From NCBI GenBank assembly GCA_021613335.1, contig JAJTWR010000251.1:2379501-2443500 (forward strand): a DNA stretch of 64,000 bases, read 5' to 3'. The DNA is from Whitmania pigra. Its lineage: Eukaryota > Annelida > Clitellata > Hirudinida > Haemopidae. Of this stretch, positions 1 to 21,100 are shown one piece after another; within the stretch, counting starts at the first letter, position 1, and each line of letters starts with the position of its first letter. The notes below the pieces were generated by a model, which worked only from the letters and a program-made list of their open reading frames with translations, was not told where the DNA came from and made no database searches. Both the position numbers and the translations under genes were made by a program.

Positions 1-122
1 GTGGGTCTTATCTAATTTTAAAATAAAAAATATTATGAATTTAAACCTGAGTCGAACTTTTGTTTGCTCATCAGTACAATGTTTGGATGTAAATGCATTA
101 ATGAGATTGATTAATAATTAAG

Positions 123-1546
123 GCTCAAGATTACAAATGGCTTGCCTCACAAATGGCTGTTGATTACAAAGGCAAAGACTACGTTGCGACCGTCACGATG
201 AGCAACATCAATCCAATTACTGATTCGGGTAAGTGATGAGTCTCAATGCCATGGGTCAAGCCATACTTGCACAGTTAAATTTTAAGATAACAAAAACACG
301 GCCTCATTCCTTTCGTCGATCGATCCAGGTGTGTTTGTGCTTCAATACCTCCAGTCTATTACCAGGCGACTTGCTGCAGGAGTTGAACTCATCTATCATA
401 GGGATTCGACTGTTGTAGGAAAGCAATGTGCCATATTATCTGTAGGGAGCAGATACACAGGTGGGTCTTGAGCTTTGAGGCCTCGAGATAATGTTTCGCC
501 ATTGTCGATTTGTTTTGTGTCGAGACTTTCATGACCGAACGTTAGCATGCAATGCAGAGCCACATCACACTTCTTATTTTAGTAAATGTACTGGAAAATA
601 ATTGTCATGTAATGTTGATACATTAAATGTTCATACATTTATATATTTATTATTATTATCATATAAATTATCAGGAGACAACTGGCAAGTATCGGGTGCT
701 GTGAGTCCATTGGCTGGTTTATTAAAACTTTGCTATTATCAAAAAGCCACTGAAAATCTCCAGATTGGTGAGTAAACGAAATTTTAATGCTGGCTTTTAT
801 TGAAATCGAATTTTTATTGAAGTAGTACCAGTAGCTACAAATCAATGAATTTGGTTTAGAACTGGGTAAAACATATTTTATGCAACGTGATATTTTTTGA
901 ATACCAAATATTGATTTCTTAAATGGTGTTAATGATTATTATATTTAGATTACCAGTATATTATGAAGATGATGCTTATCATCAGTTTGTTGTGCTTTAT
1001 AAATAAACATTATTAGTAGTTTATAAATATTTGTATAAATAGCTTTGCCAATTCCTATTTCCAGGTGTTGAACTTGATGGCAGCTTGCAGTCTCAAGAAT
1101 GCACGACCACTGTTGGATACCAAATTGACCTGCCAAAGGCAGAATCTGTCTTTAAGGGTGAGTTTATTACGGAATGATCATGAAATAGCAAACTAAATGT
1201 TCAATTTATTAAATAGTTTGGCAGCTTTTAAATGCAGTTAATGTTTTGCATTCATTCTTCTCTAAGGAAAAGTTAATCACAAATTAATTGTTTATTACTC
1301 GTTACTTTGATATTACATGACATTTGTTTGCAAACTTAACCCAGGCATGATGAACAGGTTAAATTGTTCTGGTTATTTACAACTTGTAGTGACATTTAAT
1401 CAACAGGTCAAATAGACACCAATCTCTGTGTCTCAGCAACCATGGAGAAGAGGTTAACCCCGATGCCCTTCACCTTTACTCTCAGCGCTTATGCCAATCA
1501 CCTCAAGGGCATGTATAGGTTCGGCATCGGCATGATAATCGGTTGA
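123..1546 (+). CDS. TOMM40: TOMM40, mitochondrial import receptor subunit Tom40 (3' part)
   Basis: Tom40 is the 19-strand beta-barrel pore of the outer-membrane TOM complex through which nuclear-encoded precursors enter mitochondria. Five exons are visible: 123-228, 329-460, 675-767, 1065-1157 and 1407-1546 (TGA stop); all internal introns are phase 1 with GT-AG ends. The translation follows Tom40 collinearly: YKGKDYVATVT, then LQSITRRLAAGVELIYHR, NWQVSGAVSPLAG, VGYQIDLPKAES, and a C-terminal barrel strand ending YRFGIGMIIG. VDAC was considered but these strings are Tom40-specific in order. The N-terminal exons lie before the window, so the gene is cut by the window edge, not broken. No clear AATAAA follows closely. 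Identity is seen from sequence plus family knowledge. Confidence 0.93.
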
Positions 1547-3092
1547 GGGACGAATTGTGCTGACCCTGGGATTAGGATCAGGATTCCTCTGCGTATTTGT
1601 GTGCATGCCTCTCTCTCCCCGGAAGTTTTATAACTTTATCTTGTGATGACATTAAAAAATTATGATTCTCTGACTGGACTGTGCTCCACCATTGTGGTTT
1701 TAAATTCCTGCCCTGTACAGAGGTCAAAGGTTGCTGACTGTAACTTGATGCTGATGTCAGAATCTTATACATTTTGATAAGACTGTAGATTATGGTCGGC
1801 AGTTGTTTTGATTGTAATGTTTACCATAACTTAGTGGTTCCAAGTCACAAGCTCAAGGATGAAATTAGATGATAATTGTCATTGGTATAGGGTAGGATGT
1901 CTTTGGCTTCTAATAGTTTATTCAAAGGTTTCAAAATTGTCTCTGTTGTCTCAGATAATCGACACATGTCCGCCTTTTGAGCTATCATCAACTTAATTAG
2001 TCATGCCCAAGACCTCCCTTTTCTGGTTCAGTTGTTCGTTTCCAAAATCAATTCCTCTTTCTGTATGATCGATTGATAGTCTACCTGTGGATGGGTTTTT
2101 GCATGAGTCTCTGAGTGACTCAACATCATGATATGTATATCTAAAAGTTGATAAATGACTGTAGTGACTTCATGTTTATTTGTTTGAAGTGTGTTCTACC
2201 GAATTGTGTCCTTTTTTTGTCATGGGGAGTAATAACAAGGATTGAATACTGGCCTTCTATCTTTGCAACAGTAAGCTGAACTGAATGTGTTTGGGATTAA
2301 CATGGGTTGTTTTGACTTAAGGAAGCTTGATGATTGCAGTGATTTGAGTCAATACAACTTTTTGCCAAAAGTTGGGGTGCTTCTTGGCATCGGGGAATCG
2401 TTGAGAAGGAAGTGCCCAATTTTTTCAAATCACGACATTGCATTTACTATAGAACCCCAGATTGACATAACAGTGGTCCGTCTCCGACAATCTTTTCTGT
2501 TGATAACCTCGATAGTATCGGCCGAAGTTGTTTTAATCAATTATTCATGAGATGATTATCCAGGTTAAGAGTCGTGGTCTTGCCTACAGATGTTTTATTC
2601 GATGTTTTGAATTTCGGTTTCTGTGGAACACTGCGTTTGCATCGGGTTTGTTTGATATTAGTAAGGCTTCGTTTCGCTCGCTTTCCTTGCCAACGCTGTT
2701 TTGGTAACTTTTTGAATAACTTATTATCTGGGTTAGGGCTGGGGATAGGTTTAGGGATGTATAATATTTGGTTGTTTTCTAAAAGCTATTTTCTGTCATT
2801 ATAGGCGAGGCCACGCCTCTTAACCTGGATAATCATGAATAATTGGTGAGATGGGTTACTGCTTCAAAGAACCGCTGCCTTTAGTATCGCACTGTTGCGG
2901 CAAGCGTTTAAAAGTGGACTTTTAGTGCTCAAAATTGTTAATGAGTGACCGTTCGCTTTATGAGGTTTGGATGTTCAAGTACAACAAGGTATTCTAATAA
3001 AAAATCGTATGTTTTTTTTAAATAGTAGTAACAATTAAGCAATGCACGATGAAAAATGTTTGCGATTATACACTAGTCACATTATGATAGGA
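1547..3092. other. TOMM40/L1 convergent intergenic region
   Basis: No supported gene. Open frames at 2287-2550 and 2574-2804 have no recognisable domain, and the second lies inside the inverted-repeat element at 2538-2845. The remainder is AT-rich 3' flank shared by two convergent genes. Confidence 0.6.
2538..2845. mobile_element. MITE-like element with about 46-bp terminal inverted repeats
   Basis: Left arm 2538-2588 and right arm about 2800-2845 are near-perfect reverse complements; both begin CAATTATTCATGA and continue through ATTATCCAGGTTAAGAG towards CGTGG. The left arm carries one extra GATG. The 308-bp element has no coding capacity, as expected of a non-autonomous DNA transposon or foldback element. 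No superfamily assigned; a clean target-site duplication is not evident because the outermost bases are part of the palindrome. Confidence 0.75.
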
Positions 3093-10999
<7,907 letters not shown>

Positions 11000-12178
11000 T
11001 CCCACGAAGACTTTACATCTTCCCCACAAAATAATTACATATTTAATTATTAATTTTCCTTAAAATTCCAATAAAAAGGCAGTCAATTTCATTATGATTT
11101 ATGAAAGACTAAATCCTTGTGCAAGAGACAAATTCTTGAACTTAAATGAAATCAATCTTTGTCAGTTCCGCCAAAATGGAGTCTGCTTTTTTAATTAGAA
11201 GTTCGCAAATTATCCATTCTCCAAATCGAGGGAATTCCAAATCAAAATCTCTTGTGATACATTTCTCACAAAAGGTCCATATATACCGGTACCTCCTAAC
11301 ATCTAGACATTGATTATCCAAAAACTAGTTCTCATTTTTTATCAAGGTCAGTAATACTGTGCCAAGGCTATGGCTAGCCACCGCAACCCTCTCGAAAAAT
11401 GTAGCAGCACCTGAATTGTCGACAGGTGGCAACCGGGCCATCCAGGAAGGTAGAAGATGCTGAAAAATGTTGAAAAGGAGTAGAAAAATATATCTATGAA
11501 TGTAGAGCATCATACAAAATAAAAGCCGATTCAAATATATTGGCAACGGGCGTTTATACTGGGACGAAAATACTGAAAACTGAAAAGACTGGGACGGACA
11601 AGCACTGGTACGCAATTTCCGGCCCGTTGGTAGAACGGAATACATAATCAGAATGACTCGAGGCTAAGATGATGATTCCGTTCACTATGATTCACAAAAA
11701 AACTCCAACTCCACAATTTGTTGAATCAAGAATATTCTCAAGATTTGTGGGATTTTTAAATGCCGTTTTGGTGTCATAATTAAGTTAAGGAAACACACTT
11801 AAATGATTTCAGGAAGGGATCAAGAATTTGTGGTGATCTGTTAAAAAGTGAATAATGGACAAAAACCTACAAAAAAAAAACGTTAGATCAATTGTGAATC
11901 ACCTTATATCCGATTTGTATTAAATGATTTAAATATATTTATAAAATTGTAACTATAGTTATGTTAAAATAAATTAAATAATTTACTTTATTTAAACAAT
12001 TACTTCACTTATGCTTTCGATTATTAAGAGCTTTAAATATTAAAAGTGAACCGATGTAATGTAAATATTGCAGGTAATCGCATTATATGGACCGAAACTG
12101 GGAGGCATAGAGCGAACTTAGCTTGCAAAGTATTATATAAACTAAAGATATTAAAATACAGTTGGACCAGTTTAAGTC
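11000..12178. other. Divergent intergenic region between L1-family gene and EXOC2
   Basis: About 1.2 kb separating two divergently transcribed genes. It holds repeat copy 11095-11127 and a minus-strand open frame (11325-11645) without recognisable motifs. A TATATA string lies near 11279 on the L1 side, too far from the start to assign firmly. No other gene seen. Confidence 0.6.
11095..11127. repeat. 33-bp exact direct repeat, copy 2
   Basis: Identical to 10344-10376. The pair brackets the second exon (10730-10622) and the proposed signal-peptide exon (10999-10906) of the L1-family gene. Confidence 0.9.
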
Positions 12179-15100
12179 ATGGTTAAGCTTGCACCATTAG
12201 TCACCGGAATTTCTCCGAAAGAGGGCCCACCTGGTACGAGAGTTACCCTACGAGGAGAAAACTTGGGCAATGATTCGAGAGATCTTACAGGTTTGACGTT
12301 GTTTATAATTTTAAGTCTTGAATTTCAAGACTTTAGTTTAATGAAAAATTCATGTCTGTATTATCATAAGATATGAACATTTGAAATGAGGAAGCAGGTC
12401 TTTGCATTATACACTGTTACTGCTGAGTTATTGAGCTTAAACCGATGTTGTATTAAGGATTTTTCAGACTTAATTATTGAAAAGTATTTGTTACAAAGGT
12501 CTGACGATATGTGGTGTGGACTGCCTGTTGTCTGCAGTGTGGAAATCTCCAAAACAAATCATAGTAAGAACAGGTCAGATCAGAAAACGTGATTTTGAAA
12601 GTTACAACAAAAACTGATTTGTATGTATTCTATATCTATCTACAGTCTAACAGTTCTAATTTGTTTTAGCCATAATTTGTGACCCCTAATTTTATTGAAA
12701 GTAAAATAAGTAAATGTATTAGTGAAACTAGTAATGTTGACACAGATATAAAATAATACCATTATTAAGTGGTATAATTAAGTCTCTTTTTTTGAAGTTA
12801 CAGAAATGCAAAAATAACTTTATTTTAGAGGATTTGAAGTATGTTGATGAACTTACATCACATTAAAGATATCATTTGTGAATCAGTTTCTATTTGTATC
12901 TTTATTTGGCTAATCATTTGATATTTAACGTGAAGCTCATTTTGGATTTTTGGTGAACATGCCACGTAATAATGTCGTATAGTAAAGTCATTTATGTTCA
13001 GGTCAAGCCAAAGGCAAGGGCGACATTGTCGTCACTACTCGATCAGGGGGACAGGGAACTAGCACTGTGCAATTCAGAGGCTTCCAGATTCAAATAGGTC
13101 AATTCTTGTTTATTCTGTATGTGAATTAACTCTTCGAGTGTTAAGTTATTTAGTTTTTTCTTTATTTACACCTGTTAAATGCTTATCATAAACTGTCATC
13201 ATTCAAGTGATGCTGTGTTCTGGACCACTGTGCTATTGTATTTGACCACTTTAAATAATTGCTGTGTCATGTCATGTTCATCATCATCTGAACTGTGTCT
13301 ATTCCAATATTCAGGTCCACTCCAGGAGTCAGCCATATGGGTGGATGAGACACAGCTTTACAGTGCCATGGAGAACCGGGGCAAGTCTAACCCTGTGGAT
13401 CTTGAGTATTTGGATGACCCTCTTGGCATCTGCGACGAGTCGAACGAGTTGGTTTACATTTTTCTTTCATCCACTCGTTCACTCAACCACTTATTCAATC
13501 ACTATCTCATCAAACAACTCATATTCATTCATCCATCTTGCCACCAACCCATGAACTCACTCACTCACTCACTCACTCACTCACTCACTCACTCACTCAC
13601 TCACTCACTCACTCACTCACTCACTCACTCATCACTCACTCACTCACTCACTCACTCACTCACTCACTCATCACTCACTCACTCACTCACTCACTCACTC
13701 ACTCACTCACTCACTCACTCACTCACTCACTCACACTCACTCACTCACTCACTCACTCACTCACTCACTCACTCACTCACTCACTCACTCACTCACTCAC
13801 TCACTCACTCACTCACTCACTCACTCACTCACTCACTCACTCACTCACTCACTCACTCACTCACTCACTCACTCACTCACTCCCTCACTCACTCACTCAC
13901 TCACTCACTCACTTCTTGTTCCATACTTCCAGCAAGAAACCAACAGAGGAGGAATTACAAGACCTTCTCCAAGAAGGTTCAGACAAAACTGATGGGTCAT
14001 TCATTAGTAGCAGTCAGAAAAGTAACGCTTGCTTGCTTGCTTACTCTTCTTCATTTTTTGTGCCTTTATTGGTTGTCATGGCAACAATCTGTTTGCCCAA
14101 AGACCCATTGTTTAGGCTCTAAGCGCTAGACTTTAGGGTGCTGAGATTGGTCTCATTGGCATTTTTCTGGTCGACAAGGGACATTGGAATGGAACTCATT
14201 AATGTTATTATTGTTAATGTTACTGTTGGTAATATTGTTGTTAGTAATATATTATGTAATTATTTAGAATATTATTGTTATTGCTAAAATTATTACTGTT
14301 AAAAGGAAATATGTTGTGGTTGGTGAGTTTTCATCATAGGCTTTTGTTTATTGTCCATTGCCAAGGTTGTTATTTTAATATTATTGTTCACTTAAATTAT
14401 TATTAAGGTAATGTTATTGTACAAATGCATGAGGGATCATTATAATTTTATTATAAATCAGGAATATAACATATCCTTCAATACAGTACTTTAGATTTAA
14501 GTAATTGATTTTTTGAACCAGAAGAGATGATTCGTTAAGTTTGTTTACCTAAATCTCATTAGACGGGGCTCTTTTGGAACTGTGTCTTTGATGGGCTTGG
14601 TGATTTCACCACAAGTACTTAAGTAGCTCATGCTTAATCTGTTTTCATGGCCTTATGGTCAAATCTTATTGGTTCTCAGACATTTTCATGACTAATTAAT
14701 TAGGTAATTGGTGAATTAACAACAATTATCTAAAGGTGGAGGTTATTTTGATTTGTACTTAAATTCACTTTCAATGCTTGCTTGGGTCGTCTGTGCCATG
14801 TCATGAAACTGTCTACAGCTTGCAGTAATTTCCTGCTCTGAGCTTTTTCAAGAATACTATTGCTATCAAATAATGTTTACATTAATAGTTTATAGCCTCA
14901 ATATTATAATAACAATGCATTGAAATTAATATAATGAATATCAATGATAATTATAATAATTTATTCACCAAGGATCCGGTAACACGAACCAGGAAAACTT
15001 TGACCCTGCTTGGTTCCTGCTTGAGAACCACCAGAAGACAAGGTGATGATGATAATGATTTAAAATATATAAATGTAAAATATTTATATGATGATAATAC

Positions 15101-18100
15101 TAAACGTATTATAAATCTAGCATTGTTCACCAATTAAACATCACAAGTTTAGTACATAATGAGGATTTGCAGTAATTTGAAAATATTCAATTCATATGTT
15201 TTAAAATATTTTCTGCAAATGTCATTAAAATCATCATCACTAACATTTTGTAATCATCGTTGTCGTTGTCACTACCACTTTATCATCATCATCATCATCA
15301 TCACTTTTGCAGTTTTGAGGACCTGAAGAGTGGCCTTGCCCACCTGAAGCATCGTTCAGTGCAGCACGAGGAGGGCCCATTCGCATTCGCCAAAACCAAC
15401 CTCACAACTTTCCTTGACTGCTTCGACACGCTTACTGGTGAGACGATTGGCTGGTTATAAATAGCCAATCTTAAATATCTGTAACTAGTGACCTGCATTT
15501 TGATTGGCTGTCAGAGCTAAACTCGAGGCTGACCAATGACGAGAAGGAGAAAAGTGGAACTGCTTTCACATCCAAACTCGAGGGCATTCTGATCAGTAAG
15601 CAACTTTTATTCATCCTTAGGTTACCAATGATGATTATGATGTGATGTTGGTGGTGGTGATAATGATGATGATGATAACTATAGACATCAATTCGTTGAA
15701 GCCACTTAAATAGGCAAAGACTGGACCTAGCTATTATCATCTTAATAATCACTCTAATACATCATCACAATCATCATCACAATAATCATCATCCCTTTCA
15801 CCCCCGAACTTCAGAATCCAACCGAGCGGCAGAGGACGTGTTCCAGGTGGTCCTCGGCAGGAAGGACAGGGCAGATTCCACGAGGAATGCCCTCGGGGTC
15901 ATCAACAGGTTCAAGTTGCTGTTCTTCTTGCCAAGCACCATCGACAAGAACATTGAGAAGGTAAGTTCAAGAGATGTCAGGATATTTGAATAAGCTGTCA
16001 TCATGTGACATTGTCATCTTTCTTTTCTTTTTGGTCATTAGAGGCACTTTTAAAGCGTCCTTTGACCAAATTTTTGGAAATAAATAAATAATGGTTGCTG
16101 TCATCATCATCACCATCATTGTGGTAGTTGTTATCATCTTCGTTAGGGAGATTACGACCTCGTCATCACGGACTATACCAGGGCCAAGTCCTTGTCCTGG
16201 CTGACTGAGATCCCTGTTTTCAGCAAAGGTAATTTGTGACTTCAACATAATTACTAAGTTAATGAGAATAAATTAGTCATGAATTTATGCAGACTAATAT
16301 TTGATGAATTGAGGATTGCACATTAACTGTCAATCATTGTTTGAGGAAAAAATGTTAATGGATGTTTGTGTTAGGAAGAAATTGATTGAGTGAGTGTCAT
16401 TTAGATATTAAATTACATCACATAATTTCATATTATTGTTGATGTATGATGGTTGTTAAGAGCTACATGGTAATAAATTACATTACATAATTTCATATTA
16501 TTATTGATGTATGATGGTTGTTAAGAGCTACATGGGGAGTTGAGGTTGAGGTGATAGCATGTGGATTTTGACTATATATCATTTATGTATTTATGACATG
16601 CATCATTTGATGCGAGTTATTGAAGTGTGAAGCAAATCTTTACAACAAAGTAATCATTTCAATGAAACTATGTCTCCAGTGTTTGCTGAGATTGAGAGCA
16701 AGATGGCCGAGTTCCGGAAGATGCTTTATGAGCGACTCATGACATTACCAACGTCCATTGATGAGCAGAAGAAGTACATCAGGTATTTACCATTTATTAT
16801 TATTTTTATAAATTTAATTTCTTCAGTTACAACATGCTGTAAGAAACAAACTAAAGAAAGGATTAAGACCATTAGAAAGTCAACAGAAAATTTAAACATT
16901 CTGTTCATTTTTAATAGATTTAGATGTTTAATTAATTCATTTGTTCATCACCTACACTATCATCAATACAGGTACATCACTCACCTGGAGGCAGATGGTG
17001 ACCCTGCATGGGAGTGCATTGTCAACTATCAGAAGTGGATCATACAGCTCATGCACACTTGCAAACGTGATCATGTGGCCAAAGGTGATGACATTAATGA
17101 CTGTTTTGATGATGACAGTGATGAACAGCTCATGAGATGATTGTGGAAGTTTCTGTGTGACTGAATGTTGGCAATGATGATAAAGGTAGCACTGGTGATG
17201 ATAATGATATTAAAACTGCAGAACTCGAAGAGGAAACACAGAAAAACTCCCTCAATGCCTTGTTAGCATCGTCATTGTCATCAGCATCACTGATATCATC
17301 ATCATCATCATCACAAATGCAAGGCAAAGGAGATGGGTCAAACAAAGGTAAAAGAGTCAATGTTCCGACTGTCAATTAACATAAATTAGCATAATCAATT
17401 GATGCATGTTAAAAGCTTAAATCAGCTACGGCTTAGATGTATAAGCGCCTTTAAATTATTAATGACTTGTGTCCCAGTCCATCATCATGTCAGCCTACTA
17501 ATGATGGTTATTTAATCAAGGCTAATTAATTGTTAATCAGGTAGCTACCCCAGCAGGGTGATGTTTGTTGACTTCCTGACAAAGATCGTCTGCGAGAACT
17601 TTCCAAATCTGTGGAAACTCGGGCAGTCCTATGTCAATGGCAAGCTCATGAAGGAGGTGATCCTGGTTTTTGTGTTGATGATGATGATGATAACAATGTT
17701 TTTAATTTTGGGCACAATGAATTCAAGTTTTTATACATGGATTTGAAATCCCAGGTAAAGAGAGCTGGCAAGGCAGATTCAGAGAAGCAGACTAAATTTA
17801 TGGTAAGGCTTTTTTTTGTTCATATTAATACATACTTACTTTTAGTGCATTGAGCCATTCCAGGCAAAGAAATGATTTATTGATGTCCATTGACAGGTCA
17901 TGATGCAAGACATAATTGGTCTGTACCTGAGTCTCATTCGCTGTGCCTTTCTTCCCCACACGGTGGATCAATCCAAAATGGGGGAGGAGTTTTCAGGATG
18001 GACCAAGAGGAAAAATGATTCATTCAAGTCATGGCTTCCTGTTTGCGTGAAGCACGTTAGGTACAAAATCTTCATTGTGATGTCTTGCGACTGGACAGTC

Positions 18101-21100
18101 AACTTATAACCCCTTCTATTAATTATTCAGGGGAAAACGTCTTTCATTCATTATGATAATTACTTATGTGAGGTATTTTATTGGCAGGTACTGCATAACT
18201 AGTTTGACACCTATGGACCTCCCGTCAAACAGTTTGGAGCTTTTGCAAGCCACTGATTGGCTGTTGAGATCTAATGCTGTCGACAACGTCTTGAAGAAGG
18301 CCATTTCAGGTGAGGACTCAATTGATGAGCAAATAATGTTTTTGTGACATTGTCTTATTAATCCTAGCTAATTAATGATTCAAAATAATATTGGTGACTG
18401 TTGGTTTTGACGCATCAAATTTTTCTCTGTTTTATTTTTTAAATGTATAACATTTGGAGATCTTAGAAAACATATTTTCCAAACATTTTAAGATCAAACG
18501 AATTGAATCATCCTTCCTTTTAAACTAATAACACTAAATAAAGATGTCAAAGAGTTGAAGATGAGGGAAATTTGGACCTTGGAGACAGACGACAGACTTG
18601 GCTCAACAACTGTTCTGGTCAGCATTTGTTGCTTAAAAAAAAATTAAATTTGTTTTTTAAAAAAATCTTTTTTTTTAAATTTCTTTTTGTGTTACTTTAC
18701 AAGTTGGAAAAAAACAAACTCAATAAGTTTGGGATGTTGCATTTATTAGTTTAAATGTTAAACCAGTCATGAATAGTCTTGGAGGATATGATTCTCGATG
18801 AAATGAAAACTGGTCATTAGCACCAAAACAATGGTAATGTCTACTTAATTATTCATGAATACTTCTGCAGCCTGCCCTGTTTGAAGGACTGGTCAATGAG
18901 ATGGTTCATACACTGCAAGATGTTGTCAGCAACAGGCCAGGTGAAAAGCAGGTGAGTGGCTTCGTTAGGCATGGATGATAATGATGTTGATAACAACATC
19001 AAATAGCAACTGTTATTTAATTCAAATTCAAATATTATTTTTGATGTTTAAGTAAAGGGCTCACTAAAATAGTATTGTTTAATGTTGGTGTTGCTGATTT
19101 ACAAACCTTTCCATTTGCATTTCCATCACCACTTACATGTTATTAATATTTGTGTCACTAACTTCACATCATCATCATAATGCAATCATTATTATCTTCA
19201 CCAAGATATTAATAACTTATAAATATTGTCATCTAATAATAATAATAATGTTAATCATCATCATCAATATCACTATTAAGTATAAATAATAATCAAAATA
19301 ACAATTGTTGTTGATGTATTTTAGCTGTTCTTGAGTGATGCAAAGTCAGCCTCTCAGACAAAAGGTTCCTGCATCAAACTCCTCCAAGACTTTTCCTCCA
19401 CCCTGCTGAGCCTGGCTTCCTTGGAGGACCACCCTTCCAAGACACCAATACCGGCCAATCGGAGGTTAGTGCGCTACAAATGTACTGGCCTCATAGGATT
19501 TTTATTGTCATTGGAGCTTCTATGATCTTAACAATTTGATAAATCAAGATTTAAGATAATTTTAATTGTTTTGGGAAATTTCTGCAGGATTTGCAATTTA
19601 AAATTGATTTGTTTATTACAATTATTTTGAAAAAGCTAGCTGCTGGTCCAGTTCTTGTTTTTTTTTCCAAACAGGTCTTCAAAGTTTGGAGGAAAATCGA
19701 AAAATATTGATCCCGTTCCACCCATTGTGAGTTAGAATGGATGGTGTTCGAATTAGCAAAGAGGATTGCATTCTCACTTGTGACTTAAGGGAGCAATTTA
19801 ACCATTATAAGTTGTATTTGCAAGCAATTGCAATATTATATGTTGTGTTTAAGCACCTTTGGGAAGAAGCACTTTCTAAAAGGTTTACCAAAATTGCCTC
19901 TGAAACGATTTAAACTATTCATAGTAACAATACTACTATTAGTAATAACAGTAAAGGTTAGACAAGAGAGTAGATTGTATTCATCCTTGTCTACATAGGA
20001 CAAGAGGCTAATCATCATCATGAACAACTGCTCTCTCATGATGAACCTGATCATTCCCAGGCTGATTGAAGTCATGAACAAGCATGGCTACCCTGTGGAC
20101 AACAATTGCCTTCCAGTTAGGAAAATTCTTATTTTTTCATATTACTTCTCATTTCATTTTAATTAAATTGACAAATATGTGCATTTAAATATACGTCATT
20201 GGCACAAATTATGCAATTTAAGCCCAGTCCTATTGTAGGCAATTAACTTGTGGTTATGTTAAAAAATTATGCTAAACATCAAAACATGCACCTAACAAAT
20301 ATTTGATTTAGATTTATTTATAAGCCAATGATTTACATATGTCACTAGCATAATTTATCTAACCACCATCAATTTCATAAATTCTTATTTCCTCATCATC
20401 TTCATAGACAGTCACCAAGGTGTACAATGAACTGGATCAACAGTTGTTTACCAACTATGTGGAGGTCAAGTCAAACCCCATAATTGGGTCACTGGAGCAG
20501 AACATGCACTCTGGAAAGTTTACCTGGAACAACTGCCCTCCATCTCAAGGTTGCTGCTGGAAACAATACTATTATGTTATTGTCCCCACGACAAATGCAT
20601 ATCACTATTACTAATGCTAATTGTAGGAGTCAGAAATTACATCAAAGAAAGTATACTTGGAATTTTGGAGGTGCATGCAGAGGTGGGCATTATTAATTAC
20701 TATTCTTATAACGAGTATTTCAAGAATAATTCATTAAATTTAGAAATTCATCTTAAAAATACAATCTAATTATTATCAAGTGCTGTAATTTCCCAAACTC
20801 GTCTAAAACCCACTTTTCCCTTCAATCAACTAACAGGTTTACTCAATAGGCCCTGCCTTTTTGGACAGGGTTCTTTGCAACATCGTTGAGTCAACTGCCG
20901 AAGAACTTTCCAGACTCTTCCAATGTGCTTCGGAGTTCAATGACAATGGAGCACTCCAGGCAAGTTAATCTCAACATTTACTGCCTTTTGTCTGCACTGT
21001 CTTTGGCAATAATCATTCTGTTAATCATTGTCTCTTGTCATATTGATGGAAATAGGAGTTAATTTGAACAATTGACAGATTGCTCTAGTTATTAATTAAT

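Noticed and set aside
123..460. Initial reading of the first exons as VDAC, another beta-barrel
   Set aside because: LQSITRRLAAGVELIYHR and GYQIDLPKAES are Tom40 landmarks in the right order.
11325..11645. 106-residue minus-strand frame upstream of the L1 gene
   Set aside because: No domain, no splice partners, and the signal-peptide exon at 10999-10906 fits better by phase.
13179..14129. 316-residue plus-strand open frame
   Set aside because: It is EXOC2 exon 13315-13447 run through the (ACTC)n microsatellite; the Leu-Thr-His-Ser repeat is not a gene.
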